Origin: a virus
Length of the DNA: 32,791 nt
IMG/VR virus record: IMGVR_UViG_3300028920_002943
Coordinates: 1-32,791 of that record
Direction: 5' to 3' (one strand)
The notes under the pieces were generated by a model. It saw only the letters and a program-made list of their open reading frames with translations, was not told the DNA's origin and did not search any database. The position numbers and the translations under genes are program-made. Below are positions 16,636 through 24,117 of the stretch, piece by piece. Position 1 is the stretch's first letter; each line of letters starts with the position of its first letter.

Positions 16636-18248
16636 CAGAATATCCCCTTACCGGTAAATCGGCGCTTGCCGAGACTTTTGTATTCCACGGGTCCGCCCCC
16701 ACCGCTCCGCGTGGCAAAATGCCCGAGCGCCAGTGATATGGCCGAATCCCCGTGCCGCTTGAAATCGGCATCCTTGGTATCCTTTGTCCGCAGGTTCGGC
16801 AGCTTTACGATGCCGTCGATCCGCTCCAGGGACCGCAGATCGTTGAGCACGTCCGCATCCCTGCCGATATCCATCATCTGATCCTCGAACGCGTCCACAA
16901 ACGGCCCCATGTTGTCCCGGTACCAGGCATCGTTGAGCGTCACTTCATGGATGCGGTCCCGGCCGTATTTGTCCGCCGTAAACTCGGCGATGGTCTGGCC
17001 GTTGCCCGTGGCGTCCATGGCGCCTGACCGAAACCGGGGAAGCCGGTCGATCACATGCCACAGGATCTGCTGCTGATGCCGGGTCGGTACGTTATGCAGT
17101 TCGATAAACCACGGCACGCGCCGGGTCAGAGGCTGCTCGACGGTCATCGGGTTGAATAGGGCAAAATCACAGTACCGTGAGTAGTCGAAGCCGAAATGAT
17201 GATCCCGCTGTTTGTCCAGCAGGGCGATCAGCGGATCGATATGCTGCCGGGTCCAGTCGGCGATCCAGGAGTCCCGATAGGCCAGCGTCCGAAGCGCAAA
17301 CTCCGAATCCAGTGCCAGCCGCACGATCGGCCGCACCTCCCGCATGCACGCCTCGATCAATACGCCCGGAATCGCCACCCCCGAGCCTTCCCGCGGGATC
17401 GCGTCCAGCTCCTCGCGCATGGCCGCCTTGTTCGCGCCGTAGGCCCCACGCACCCGCTGGTACCATTCTTCCTTACCTTCTGCGCTCGGTGTCCATCCCT
17501 TGAGCAGACACACCCGCTCGTAAATGCCGTTGGCCACCGCATCATCAAAGGTGACATGCAGAATCTTGAAGGCGTAAAGCCCGGCCCGGGTATCCCGGAT
17601 CAGCTGGTTGAACGGATTTTTTGCGCCGTTATGTGTGCTGATGATCCGCAGCTTGCCGCCCCAGATGATCAGCGCCAGGGCTGCATCGATCACCGCCTGT
17701 ACGTTCGTATGAAATGCCGCCTCATCAATGATGACAATGCCCTGCAGCCCCCGGATGCTGGCCGGGTTGCTTGACAGCGCCACCACCTGAAACCCGGAGG
17801 CAAACCGGATCCGGTAGGCGGTGATGTTTTTGGTGCTGCCGTCCGGCTGCTGGTCTTCAAACAGGAACACCTCTATGCCGTGCCAGCCGTCTGCCATGCG
17901 CATGGCCATCACCCGGGCCATGTGGGCGCAGTAACCGATAAACTCCAACCCTTTTTCTTTTGTATCGCCGATATAATAGACGTTGTCCCCGCCGCCGGCC
18001 TTGCTGCTGGCCGCGGTGATGGTCTCATTCAAACCGGTGGCATACGTGATGCCGGTCCGCCGCCCCTTTTCGGCTATGCAGAGGGGTTCCTCCTGACACA
18101 ACCGGAGCCAGTCGCGCTGATGTTTCATCAGCACGCCGTCGGCCATCGGGTTATGGCCCGCCGGAATCTCCCGGACGCTGGCCGGAAGCTCTTCCCGGTC
18201 CAGGATCCGGACGACATCACCGGGTTGTGTGGCAGGTTTTTTGCTCAT
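16635..18248 (-). CDS. Terminase large subunit (Mu gp28-like)
   Basis: 537 residues. The packaging ATPase is shown by a variant Walker A near EKGRRTGITY (60-69), Walker B IVIIDEAAF (171-179) and the coupling motif STHNG (204-208). The C-terminal RNase H-like nuclease has acidic centres in HFGFDYSRYCDFALF (about 347-361), AMDATGNGQ (about 410-418) and KRHGDSAISLAL near residue 503. It cuts and pumps DNA into heads; in transposable phages packaging begins inside the phage end and takes flanking host DNA. The ATG overlaps the gp27 stop as TAATG. Confidence 0.95.
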   Translation of the reverse strand: MSKKPATQPGDVVRILDREELPASVREIPAGHNPMADGVLMKHQRDWLRLCQEEPLCIAEKGRRTGITYATGLNETITAASSKAGGGDNVYYIGDTKEKGLEFIGYCAHMARVMAMRMADGWHGIEVFLFEDQQPDGSTKNITAYRIRFASGFQVVALSSNPASIRGLQGIVIIDEAAFHTNVQAVIDAALALIIWGGKLRIISTHNGAKNPFNQLIRDTRAGLYAFKILHVTFDDAVANGIYERVCLLKGWTPSAEGKEEWYQRVRGAYGANKAAMREELDAIPREGSGVAIPGVLIEACMREVRPIVRLALDSEFALRTLAYRDSWIADWTRQHIDPLIALLDKQRDHHFGFDYSRYCDFALFNPMTVEQPLTRRVPWFIELHNVPTRHQQQILWHVIDRLPRFRSGAMDATGNGQTIAEFTADKYGRDRIHEVTLNDAWYRDNMGPFVDAFEDQMMDIGRDADVLNDLRSLERIDGIVKLPNLRTKDTKDADFKRHGDSAISLALGHFATRSGGGGPVEYKSLGKRRFTGKGIF

Positions 18249-18802
18249 TATTTGCTGATCCCCAGTACCTGTTCACGCCAGAATTGCGCCTGTTCTTTGT
18301 CCAGCCCCTGCTGCCGGGCCGTCTCCTCGACCACGTCGGCCGCCTCGGACAGTGCCCGCTTGCGGATCTCCTCCTCGCGCTTGACGTTTTCACTCGACGC
18401 CTTTTCCAGCCGTTCGATGGCGATCGCCATATCCTTGAGCATCTTCGGTTCGATCGGCGCCTCGCCCTCGGCCATGGCCATGGTGGCCTCAAAGGCCAGG
18501 GTCCGCACCATCTCGTTTAACAGCTTGCCCACTTCGCCCTGGGGCGCGGCCCCCAGGCGGCCGATCCACATCTTTGCCACGTCGCGGGACTGCCTCAGTT
18601 TGGCCCCAACGGCTTCCATCTTCACCGCATACCGGTTGACAGCGGATTTGCTGACCCGGTCCGGATGCCCCTCGGCCTCCAGGATCGCATTGATCTGCCG
18701 GGCGGCCTCGAGCTGGGTCACCCGCGGATCCCGCAACAGCTCCTGCAGCTGGGTGCGGATATCGTCCGGCAGTCGGTCGATGGTCGATACCTGATGCCCC
18801 AT
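18248..18802 (-). CDS. Mu gp27-like protein (DUF3486)
   Basis: 184 residues from the ATG at 18802, two bases after the preceding stop, using the GAGAGGG sequence in the last codons of that gene. A longer open frame to 19000 has a Gly/Arg-rich N-terminus translated from another gene and is rejected. MGHQVSTIDRLPDDIRTQL, then TQLEAARQINAIL and KSAVNRYAVKM form the DUF3486 N-terminus with a helix-turn-helix-like region; the rest is helical. By position, just before the large terminase, it is a likely small terminase subunit that recognises the packaging site. Confidence 0.9.
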   Translation of the reverse strand: MGHQVSTIDRLPDDIRTQLQELLRDPRVTQLEAARQINAILEAEGHPDRVSKSAVNRYAVKMEAVGAKLRQSRDVAKMWIGRLGAAPQGEVGKLLNEMVRTLAFEATMAMAEGEAPIEPKMLKDMAIAIERLEKASSENVKREEEIRKRALSEAADVVEETARQQGLDKEQAQFWREQVLGISK

Positions 18803-18804
18803 GA

Positions 18805-19104
18805 TCACCCTCTCGGTCTCGGGCGTTTGACGCCCGGTACGACGGCGCGTCCGCAGGCCGCATCCGACCCGCGCTGCGTGAGCGTCGCCACCAGCACACT
18901 GACCACGGTCTCCAGCTCCACCAGACCCTGCTCGGCCAGCCATTGCAGATCCGTCCGGACCCGGTCCCGGCTCACATCGTGGCCGAGAGCCTGCAAACAA
19001 CTCTGGATCACCGACTCATTCAGCCGGTATCCGGCGTCTTCTTCCAGCGTCCGCAGGATCACCAGGCGCCGGTCGGCATCCATCAATTCGGCGAAACCGT
19101 TCAT
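18805..19104 (-). CDS. Small wHTH-like protein in the Mu gp26 position
   Basis: 99 residues, GGGGGAGG before the ATG and an ATGA overlap with the preceding gene. FAELMDADRRLVILRTLEE, then VSRDRVRTDLQWLAEQGLV and the C-terminal VVPGVKRPRPRG match a small conserved protein of Mu-like phages (VpaChn25_0724 family) with an ArsR-like winged helix. Always located between DUF2730 and DUF3486 genes. Could bind DNA or assist packaging; no experimental role known to me. Confidence 0.88.
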   Translation of the reverse strand: MNGFAELMDADRRLVILRTLEEDAGYRLNESVIQSCLQALGHDVSRDRVRTDLQWLAEQGLVELETVVSVLVATLTQRGSDAACGRAVVPGVKRPRPRG

Positions 19105-19445
19105 CCGTTTTTACCTCCCCCCTGATTGATCAGAAATTCGTTCATCAAGTCCGCCACCCGGTTGAGTCCCCCCAGGCGGCCTTTCATTTCCCCGAGTTCG
19201 CAGGTGAGCAGCCGGATATCGGCGCTCAACCGGTCAAACTGTTTCTGGTCCGGCAGGTGTTTCAGGTCGGACCGGATCTCGATGATGTCCTTTTCACCGG
19301 CCGTGACCCGTTTGTCGATCTCCGTCACCCGGACGTTGGTCGCCTGGTGTCTGCGGTTGATCCACAGGTATATGGCCACCAAGATGTTAAACCCCCATTG
19401 CCCGATCCCGATCCAGAACCGCCAGGCGGCATAGTCGATATCCAT
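19101..19445 (-). CDS. Membrane-anchored DUF2730 protein (Mu gp25-like)
   Basis: 114 residues, GGGAG site. Residues about 9-29 (FWIGIGQWGFNILVAIYLWI) form one transmembrane helix followed by a basic RRHQ stop-transfer. Residues 35-105 are a long coiled coil. This is the DUF2730 layout, found just after the lysis genes of Mu-like phages, so a spanin-like or other lysis-related role is possible. Overlaps the next gene as ATGA. Confidence 0.88.
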   Translation of the reverse strand: MDIDYAAWRFWIGIGQWGFNILVAIYLWINRRHQATNVRVTEIDKRVTAGEKDIIEIRSDLKHLPDQKQFDRLSADIRLLTCELGEMKGRLGGLNRVADLMNEFLINQGGGKNG

Positions 19446-19448
19446 CCG

Positions 19449-19658
19449 TTATCTCCCTTGTTCGAGGCGCATCTGGCACTCGACGCATCGGCGGCATCCG
19501 GGAACGGCACGCTGCCGGGCTTTCGGGATGGGTTCCCCGCAGTCGATGCAGATCCCGGCCCCGTCGCCGTCCTCCGGCCTGGCCGCGTAATGATTATCAA
19601 GGGCAACCTTCAGGCGCAGCGCGCTGTAGTCGGCGGCCCGGTCCAGATCATCTGCCAT
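19449..19658 (-). CDS. DksA/TraR-type zinc finger protein
   Basis: 69 residues, GGAG site inside the end of the holin-like gene. CIDCGEPIPKARQRAVPGCRRCVEC is the C4 zinc finger of the TraR/DksA family (C-x2-C, 17 residues, C-x2-C), with a short helical N-terminus. Short family members bind the RNA polymerase secondary channel and change promoter use. Commonly found at this position in Mu-like phages. Direct action on host transcription is inference from the family. Confidence 0.9.
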   Translation of the reverse strand: MADDLDRAADYSALRLKVALDNHYAARPEDGDGAGICIDCGEPIPKARQRAVPGCRRCVECQMRLEQGR

Positions 19659-19663
19659 GCCGG

Positions 19664-20122
19664 TTACTCCGCTGCCTGACCGGTTTTTTCCGGCATGCCT
19701 TCGACAAAGGCTGATTTACGGAACGGCACCAACAGGGGTTTGCTCTGTCCCACCGCCTGCTCGATCTTGCTCTTGATATACGAGTCGATCGGCCCGACCG
19801 CCGCCTCGGCCGCCCTGGCCACCGCGCCGGGCAGCTGATTTTTGATTCGTTTCACGGCATTGACCTTGATCTGCAGCGCTGTGGATTTATCCAGTTTACT
19901 GCCGGATGCTTTCAGATCCCCGACCACTGTCTGGTTCAACTCGTCCACCACGGACTGGACCAGCTCTCCGACCTGGCCCACCGCCGCGGCCGCCGCTTCG
20001 TTCTTCGTCTTTGTCTTGACCAGTTTCACGGCCTCGACCGTGCCCCATCCCAGTAAGCCGCTCAAAAGGGTGCCGACGATCGGCGCCACCGTGTTGATCA
20101 GAATGCCTGTTAAAATGCTCAT
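19664..20122 (-). CDS. Holin-like protein (one N-terminal membrane helix)
   Basis: 152 residues from the ATG at 20122, with GGGAGG 4 bases upstream, 17 bases after the endolysin stop. A longer overlapping frame is an artefact reading through the endolysin gene. Residues about 4-30 (ILTGILINTVAPIVGTLLSG) are hydrophobic and could span the membrane; the rest is Ala/Lys/Val-rich helical, as in LLH-type holins. Position directly after the endolysin supports a holin that opens the inner membrane. A structural role cannot be excluded. Confidence 0.72.
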   Translation of the reverse strand: MSILTGILINTVAPIVGTLLSGLLGWGTVEAVKLVKTKTKNEAAAAAVGQVGELVQSVVDELNQTVVGDLKASGSKLDKSTALQIKVNAVKRIKNQLPGAVARAAEAAVGPIDSYIKSKIEQAVGQSKPLLVPFRKSAFVEGMPEKTGQAAE

Positions 20123-20139
20123 GATGTCCTCCCTGATGG

Positions 20140-20589
20140 TTATTTGAGTAAATACACATAGCGGCCGTCCACGCGGGTCCATAGCTGTGGGCGCCGTCTC
20201 ATGTCCGTATGAAAACCGACCGGCAGCGAAAGACTGTTCCATTGCCAGTCGTAATAGCATCCAATACCGGTAAAACCGCTCTGCAGAACGGCCAGCGCCT
20301 GGGCGCGCGGGTCGGCGTCCGTGACGAAATGCCAGTCCACGGCACTGCACCCGGCCGGATTTTTCGCGTAATGCAGCGAGGTCGCGCTGTGCCCGGCTTT
20401 GCGCACACACACACAGCCGCGCAACCCGTAACGGTTGTGGGTAACGATTTTCCACCCGGTGCGTACCCGCAGATCATTAAGCGTGTGGATGGTCATCGGG
20501 TTCATATAGATCCAGCTGCCCGGGGCTTCCGGATCGTCAAACTCCTCGGGGTCGAAAAAGTCAATCTCGGTCCAGTCGATGGTTCGCAT
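20140..20589 (-). CDS. Endolysin, peptidase M15-type (D,D-peptidase fold)
   Basis: 149 residues, AGGA site before the ATG. Residues about 28-45 (MNPMTIHTLNDLRVRTG) and the zinc site H73 in SLHYAKNPAG, D85 and H87 in AVDWHF, and H127 in GFHTDMR match peptidase M15 family enzymes that cut peptide cross-links of the cell wall. No signal peptide is seen, so it would need the neighbouring holin. First gene of the late block, after hairpins at 20608-20658. Confidence 0.88.
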   Translation of the reverse strand: MRTIDWTEIDFFDPEEFDDPEAPGSWIYMNPMTIHTLNDLRVRTGWKIVTHNRYGLRGCVCVRKAGHSATSLHYAKNPAGCSAVDWHFVTDADPRAQALAVLQSGFTGIGCYYDWQWNSLSLPVGFHTDMRRRPQLWTRVDGRYVYLLK

Positions 20590-20607
20590 ACATATCCTGC
20601 AGGTTGA

Positions 20608-20658
20608 GGCCGGAAACCGGCCGGGTTGGTGGAAGCGGGGGCGGCACGCGCCGCCCCC
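20608..20658 (-). promoter_or_regulatory. Two hairpins in the leader before the endolysin gene
   Basis: Two perfect inverted repeats precede the first late gene: GGCCGG-AAA-CCGGCC at 20608-20622, and a 9-bp stem GGGGGCGGC/GCCGCCCCC with a 4-base loop at 20637-20658. They would fold in the 5' leader of the lysis/head transcript. I see no clear -10/-35 promoter beside them; Mu late promoters need an activator and are poor matches, so a promoter here is possible but not shown. Confidence 0.5.
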
Positions 20659-20707
20659 TGTGGGCCGTTCGGGTCAGATGCAGCAAGAGGTCAGATAAAT
20701 ACGGATG

Positions 20708-20774
20708 AGAAAAAGAAAACGCGCTCCGGATGCCTTACACGTCCTATATAACGTGCCGGCTTCCGAAGCGCGTT
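20708..20774 (-). terminator. Long hairpin followed by a T-rich tract (terminator)
   Basis: Arms 20718-20730 and 20762-20774 pair at 12 of 13 positions (AACGCGC with GCGCGTT at the base), with a smaller inner stem CACGT/ACGTG around a TATATA loop. On the minus strand the hairpin is followed by TTTTCTTTTTCTC, as in intrinsic terminators. It separates the middle genes from the lysis/late genes. Confidence 0.7.
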
Positions 20775-20829
20775 CCGGTTCTGCAGGGTTTTGCAGTGCT
20801 TGATGAAAAAAGTTGATTTAAGTGGGATT

Positions 20830-20873
20830 AAAAAAGGGTTGAAGGGGGAGGGACGCCCGGCCCGAAGGCCGGG
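20830..20873 (-). terminator. UUCG-type hairpin after the 97-residue gene
   Basis: Ten bases past the stop of the 97-residue gene, the minus strand reads CCCGGCC-TTCG-GGCCGGG, a 7-bp perfect stem with the very stable C(UUCG)G tetraloop (20873-20856). A TTTTTT run lies about 20 bases further on (20835-20830). It probably ends middle transcription together with the next hairpin. Confidence 0.65.
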
Positions 20874-20882
20874 TCTGTAGGA

Positions 20883-21176
20883 TTAATATGGATCGGTTCC
20901 GTGCAGCGGGCAGTCAGGGTCTTCAACGCCGTCATAACAGGTGCAAATGTCGCGGATATCGCTGCAGTCAGGGTCTTCAGGATAGTTGCGGAGCTTGATA
21001 ATTCCGTAAACGACCGCATCTGTTAAACGGTTGATAATTGGGTCGTTTAGATATGCAGCTTTCGTTTCATCTGGCGTTGGCGGTGCTGAAATGCGCTCCA
21101 CCATTATTCTTTTGTAATGCAAAAATGCTGCCGCAATAAGCCCTGTAAGGACCTCCGTCGATTGTTCTTTTTCCAT
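20883..21176 (-). CDS. Small protein of unknown function, acidic Cys-containing tail
   Basis: 97 residues, CGGAGG 4 bases before the ATG. Residues 1-60 are helical (VLTGLIAAAFLHYKRIMVERI). The tail carries several cysteines (DCSDIRDICTCYDGVEDPDCPLHG), perhaps a small metal site. Last gene before the terminators that close the middle region. Lower GC than its neighbours. Family not recognised. The good ribosome site supports it being real. Confidence 0.75.
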   Translation of the reverse strand: MEKEQSTEVLTGLIAAAFLHYKRIMVERISAPPTPDETKAAYLNDPIINRLTDAVVYGIIKLRNYPEDPDCSDIRDICTCYDGVEDPDCPLHGTDPY

Positions 21177-21205
21177 TTTTCCTCCGTATAACCAAGATTA
21201 TCACA

Positions 21206-21517
21206 TCACCCGAACAGCGGCATTTGGCGCGAATCCACCCCGTGCCGCCGTTCATACGTGTTGTTGCGTTCGATGAAGGCGACGAGCTCGTCGTATCGCA
21301 CCCGCCGCTGACGGCGCATCAGAAACGAGTCCAGTGCATCGGGCCGGCAGGGCAGGCCGGTATCCGGATCCACTTCGAACCGCTCGGTCAGATACCAGAA
21401 CTGGCGCTCGCTGATCCCGAGGATCCGCTGCACCTCGCCGGGCCGATAGCTCGCCCGTCGGGGCAGCCCCTCGGCCGCCAGCATCCCGTCCAGTTTTTTC
21501 GCCGCCTCTGCCGTCAT
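21206..21517 (-). CDS. Helix-turn-helix DNA-binding protein
   Basis: 103 residues, GGGGA site. RPGEVQRILGISERQFWYLTER (about 25-46) is a MerR/excisionase-type helix-turn-helix, followed by a basic stretch LMRRQRRVRYDELVAFIE typical of the wing or second helix. It lies at the end of the middle region where Mu has the late activators Mor and C, so it is a candidate regulator of late genes. Sequence does not resemble Mor/C directly. Confidence 0.82.
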   Translation of the reverse strand: MTAEAAKKLDGMLAAEGLPRRASYRPGEVQRILGISERQFWYLTERFEVDPDTGLPCRPDALDSFLMRRQRRVRYDELVAFIERNNTYERRHGVDSRQMPLFG

Positions 21518-21526
21518 GCCTGTCCC

Positions 21527-21748
21527 CTATGCCGCCGCCCGCGCTGTCCGATGCGCAGGGCGTTTTTGCCGGTTATACTCGGCCATCACCTTCAGCCCCT
21601 GGGCACAGTTCCGGCATCCCGGATCATATCGTCCCGCGCCCCGGAACCCCCAATGCACACCCCGGCCGACTCTGTTCGCCCGTTTCTGCCGGGCGATGCA
21701 GGTGGCGACCGGTATGGTGGCGCTGTATTTTTCGCAGTACATCCTCAT
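21527..21748 (-). CDS. Small Cys-rich, zinc-finger-like protein
   Basis: 73 residues, GGAGGAGG before the ATG; start overlaps the previous stop as ATGA. Cysteines in MYCEKYSATIPVATCIARQ and YDPGCRNCAQG are spaced like a small zinc-binding module present in phage proteins of this size. Very basic C-terminus (YNRQKRPAHRTARAAA). Function unknown, DNA or RNA binding plausible. Confidence 0.78.
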   Translation of the reverse strand: MRMYCEKYSATIPVATCIARQKRANRVGRGVHWGFRGAGRYDPGCRNCAQGLKVMAEYNRQKRPAHRTARAAA

Positions 21749-21921
21749 AAACCCTCCTCCTCACTCAGTCCCCAGTCCTCGTCACTGATTCCTTCCCCCA
21801 CGCCCACACCACCTCCGGCACCGGCATCTCCGTGCCGCAATGGGCGCATTCCATGCCCACGTTGCTGCCGGGCCATGTAGGTGTTGACCGTCCGCATTTT
21901 CTTGACCGTATCACTGGCCAT
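21745..21921 (-). CDS. Short ORF (58 residues) coupled to both neighbours
   Basis: ATG at 21921 with GGAGG 9 bases upstream inside the end of the previous gene; TGA overlaps the next start as ATGA. It begins MASDTVKKMRTVNTYMARQQ. The second half is low-complexity Gly-rich, and the last residues (ISDEDWGLSEEEGL) are encoded by a heptanucleotide repeat. In another frame the same DNA gives GMECAHCGTEMPVPEVV, a better-looking zinc-binding sequence, so a frameshift within this gene is possible. Real as a translated unit is likely; the exact product is uncertain. Confidence 0.5.
   Translation of the reverse strand: MASDTVKKMRTVNTYMARQQRGHGMRPLRHGDAGAGGGVGVGEGISDEDWGLSEEEGL
21758..21789 (-). repeat. 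Heptanucleotide tandem repeat, GGACTGA type
   Basis: Minus-strand units GTGACGA, GGACTGG, GGACTGA, GTGAGGA. Here the repeat is in the coding end of the 58-residue ORF and runs into the ribosome site of the next gene. Same unit family as the repeat at 24405. Confidence 0.75.
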
Positions 21922-22165
21922 CTGGATAATCCTCCATCATGGTTTTGGACGCCACCGTCACCCGGCTCAAAATGTAGCACCCGCGAATCCCGTTTAGCCA
22001 CACCACCGGCGTGTGCCCGGAAAGCACTTCTGCCGGATACCGCACGGTGGTCCTGAAGTCTTCGCCATTATCCAGCTTGACGATAACCTTATCCCCCGGT
22101 CGGCAAATTTCGTTAAATGCGTCAACCCCCTGCTGCATGTCTTCAAGTGTCTTTCTTTTTGCCAT
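21911..22165 (-). CDS. Small conserved phage protein, beta-rich
   Basis: 84 residues. Two adjacent ATGs (22168, 22165) follow GGAGG; the second has the better spacing, giving MAKRKTLEDMQQGVDAFNEI. The core GDKVIVKLDNGEDFRTTV, then PVVWLNGIRGCYILSRVTV looks like a small beta-barrel. An upstream extension is encoded by repeat DNA and is rejected. Follows gemA. Unknown function. Confidence 0.78.
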   Translation of the reverse strand: MAKRKTLEDMQQGVDAFNEICRPGDKVIVKLDNGEDFRTTVRYPAEVLSGHTPVVWLNGIRGCYILSRVTVASKTMMEDYPDGQ

Positions 22166-22205
22166 CATCAGCCTCCATCTGCCTCCAGCCATCAGCCATC
22201 AGCTA
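22166..22205 (-). repeat. Heptanucleotide tandem repeat, GGCTGAT type
   Basis: Minus-strand units AGCTGAT, GGCTGAT, GGCTGGA, GGCAGAT, GGAGGCT, GATG. It starts at the TAG stop of gemA (22203) and includes the GGAGG ribosome site of the next gene. Confidence 0.8.
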
Positions 22206-22634
22206 AAGCCTGTCATCCGTCTCCCGCCCATTCCGCCGGGCATCGATCATCAGCGCCGCCACGATCTTTCGCAGCTCGTCGGCATCGCACCACTGCACCC
22301 GGTCCACCCCGAACATGTGCTTGGCCATCCCGTGCACATAGGCCCAGGGGCGTCCGGCCTCGGCCAGACACGCCTCGATCCGGCGCATCAGCCCCGCCGC
22401 ATCCCCCAGGCCCCGCATCTTCGGCCGTCCCGGATAATCCTTCTTTTTCCCGGCAAAGCCGGCCGCCGCCAGGTGATCGAGCACCTTGCGGCGGCCGGCC
22501 GCCGTCAGCTTGCCCGCGCTGTCCACACCGGCCACGCTGCGCAGCATCTCCCGGTACGTGTCCTCATCCATGCCCAGCTGCTTTTTCGCGATATGTATTT
22601 TGGCCAGATCCGTCCGGCGCGTATCCTTTGCCAT
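22203..22634 (-). CDS. gemA: GemA-like regulatory protein (DUF1018, Mu gp16)
   Basis: 143 residues from the ATG at 22634; the longer frame to 22742 is read-through of the preceding gene. RTDLAKIHIAKKQLGMDEDTYREML, then SAGKLTAAGRRKVLDHLAAAGF and the C-terminal WAYVHGMAKHMFGVDRVQWC are the GemA/DUF1018 pattern. In Mu, GemA alters host gene expression and DNA topology during lytic growth. Position after DUF3164 is as in related phages. Its stop lies in a heptad repeat. Confidence 0.92.
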   Translation of the reverse strand: MAKDTRRTDLAKIHIAKKQLGMDEDTYREMLRSVAGVDSAGKLTAAGRRKVLDHLAAAGFAGKKKDYPGRPKMRGLGDAAGLMRRIEACLAEAGRPWAYVHGMAKHMFGVDRVQWCDADELRKIVAALMIDARRNGRETDDRL

Positions 22635-22638
22635 CTGC

Positions 22639-23253
22639 CTACACCCCCGCAATGTCCAGGCAGATCGTCCGCCAGGTGCCGGTCGCCGCATCCCGCTCGG
22701 AAAACTGGATATAAGCCCGTCTCCCCGCCACATAGATCGCATCCTTGATGATGCCCATGGCTTTTACCCACACGGCATCATTGATCTTGAGCTTCAGCAG
22801 CCCCAGGATACGGTCCCGGTCCAGCTGGCCTTTCTTGTCCACCTTGAAGGCATCGTTGATCAGCATGATCAGCCGGTCATCGGCGTCCTTGGACCAGCGC
22901 TTCACGCAGTCATCGATCAGCTGCTTGGCCAGCTCGATGCGGCTGTCAAAATCAATTACCTTCTGGACCTTGACCGCCACCCGCTTCCGTCCGGCAAAAT
23001 CGGTCAGCTGCTTGTTGCCGCCCCGGGTCCGCGCCTGTACCTCATAGACGTTTTCGAGCTTTGCGAGGTAGATTTCAACGTCCTCAAACGCCTGTCGTTT
23101 CAGCCGCACCAGATCCTCATGCGCCTTGGTAGCCCGCCGGATCATCTTCTCCACGATCCGGTCACAGAGCTTGTCCTCCGGCCGCACGTGACGGGGCGGG
23201 ACTGCGTCCCCTTTGGCGTCGATCCACCAGCCGTTTTCATCCTTTACTGCCAT
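22639..23253 (-). CDS. DUF3164 family protein
   Basis: 204 residues, AAGGAG site. The pattern ENGWWIDAKGDAVPPRHVRP, then KAHEDLVRLKRQAFEDVEIYL, and later ALIDD-like SRIELAKQLIDDCVKRWS, ILGLLKLKINDAVWVKAM and the ending WRTICLDIAG is that of DUF3164, common in the early region of Mu-like phages. Mostly helical; function unknown. Start overlaps the upstream gene by 17 bases. Confidence 0.92.
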   Translation of the reverse strand: MAVKDENGWWIDAKGDAVPPRHVRPEDKLCDRIVEKMIRRATKAHEDLVRLKRQAFEDVEIYLAKLENVYEVQARTRGGNKQLTDFAGRKRVAVKVQKVIDFDSRIELAKQLIDDCVKRWSKDADDRLIMLINDAFKVDKKGQLDRDRILGLLKLKINDAVWVKAMGIIKDAIYVAGRRAYIQFSERDAATGTWRTICLDIAGV

Positions 23254-23905
23254 CTGTCACTCCTTCCGTTTCGATGATGCTGTCTGCCTGTTTCCTGAGC
23301 TCCTGCAGCCGCTCCTGCCGATTCGCCGGCGGTGTGTACCCGGCCGGTTGCCGATTCGCTGCAGGCTCGGCAGACGCCGCCTTTTTCCCCATCGCCGCCT
23401 CCCGGATCTCCCGGATCTGTTCCCGGCTCATCGGCTCGATCGGCGCCGGCTCGGCCATATGCGCCCGGCCGGTGCGCAGCCCGCCGGAGCGTTCCTGCCG
23501 GTTGCGCGCATACTCGGCCGACCGGTCCGCCTCGTCGGCCAGGTCGTAGGCGATCGAGGTCAGATACCCGTGGCTCTTGAGCGGCAACTGCTTGGGCGGC
23601 CGGTCGGCAATCCGTTTCAATGCCTCGACCCATACCGAGGCAGGGGCAGGGCGCGCTACCTTCCCGCGCCACTGCACCGTACCGCACCGGGTCAGCGTGC
23701 ACAGCTCTTCCACCAGCTTCTCCACCCGCTTCCAGGTCAGCCCCCGATCCGCTCCCGGCCGGAACAGCGCCAGGTACCCGAGCACCTGCAGCGGGATATC
23801 CCCCGGCAGGCGGGTGACCGCCACCAACGCCCGCTTGGCGTGCTCATCCACGGTAAACGCCTCGATGCTGCCGATCGTACCGCATCCCGGACACGTCAGC
23901 CTCAT
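23237..23905 (-). CDS. Early-region protein with N-terminal Cys pair
   Basis: 222 residues, ATGA overlap with the preceding gene. MRLTCPGCGTIGSIEAF has a Cys-x2-Cys zinc knuckle. Residues about 30-120 (DIPLQVLGYLALFRPG, LTWKRVEKLVEELCTL) are helical and conserved in proteins of Mu-like phages of this type. The second half is disordered and charged (RNRQERSGGLRTGR onward). Possibly a DNA-binding replication accessory; not demonstrated. Confidence 0.82.
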   Translation of the reverse strand: MRLTCPGCGTIGSIEAFTVDEHAKRALVAVTRLPGDIPLQVLGYLALFRPGADRGLTWKRVEKLVEELCTLTRCGTVQWRGKVARPAPASVWVEALKRIADRPPKQLPLKSHGYLTSIAYDLADEADRSAEYARNRQERSGGLRTGRAHMAEPAPIEPMSREQIREIREAAMGKKAASAEPAANRQPAGYTPPANRQERLQELRKQADSIIETEGVTDGSKG

Positions 23906-24117
23906 TGCTCACCCCCGTCCACCCGATGTTTCACGCCCAGGGCGTCGAGCCCCCGGCGCAGTGCCACCAGCGATGTTACCGCCGCCTGTCGGGCCTGCTG
24001 ACTGTCCCGATCCGTGATCCCGATCTCCTGCACATGCAGAAACGCATCATACAGATGCATGTGCACGTCATCGATACCCTGCTGCCGGCGTTCCTGCCGG
24101 GATGGTTTAAAATTCAT
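23902..24117 (-). CDS. Small helical protein, unknown
   Basis: 71 residues. The ATG lies inside the end of the previous gene (11-base overlap, GAGGGCGG upstream). Starts MNFKPSRQERRQQGIDD and is helical throughout. Coupled to the next gene by ATGA. Unknown function. Confidence 0.78.
   Translation of the reverse strand: MNFKPSRQERRQQGIDDVHMHLYDAFLHVQEIGITDRDSQQARQAAVTSLVALRRGLDALGVKHRVDGGEQ

Noticed and set aside
18803-19000. N-terminal extension of the gp27-like gene
   Set aside because: The extra residues are Gly/Arg-rich read-out of the gp26-position gene; the ATG at 18802 has a proper site and the family start.
20123-20455. N-terminal extension of the holin-like gene
   Set aside because: It overlaps the endolysin in another frame; GGGAGG precedes the internal ATG at 20122.
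21765-22001. 78-residue minus-strand frame with a CAHC motif as a full gene
   Set aside because: Its first half is antiframe of the 84-residue gene and has no ribosome site; only the short Cys part is of interest and is noted as a possible frameshift.
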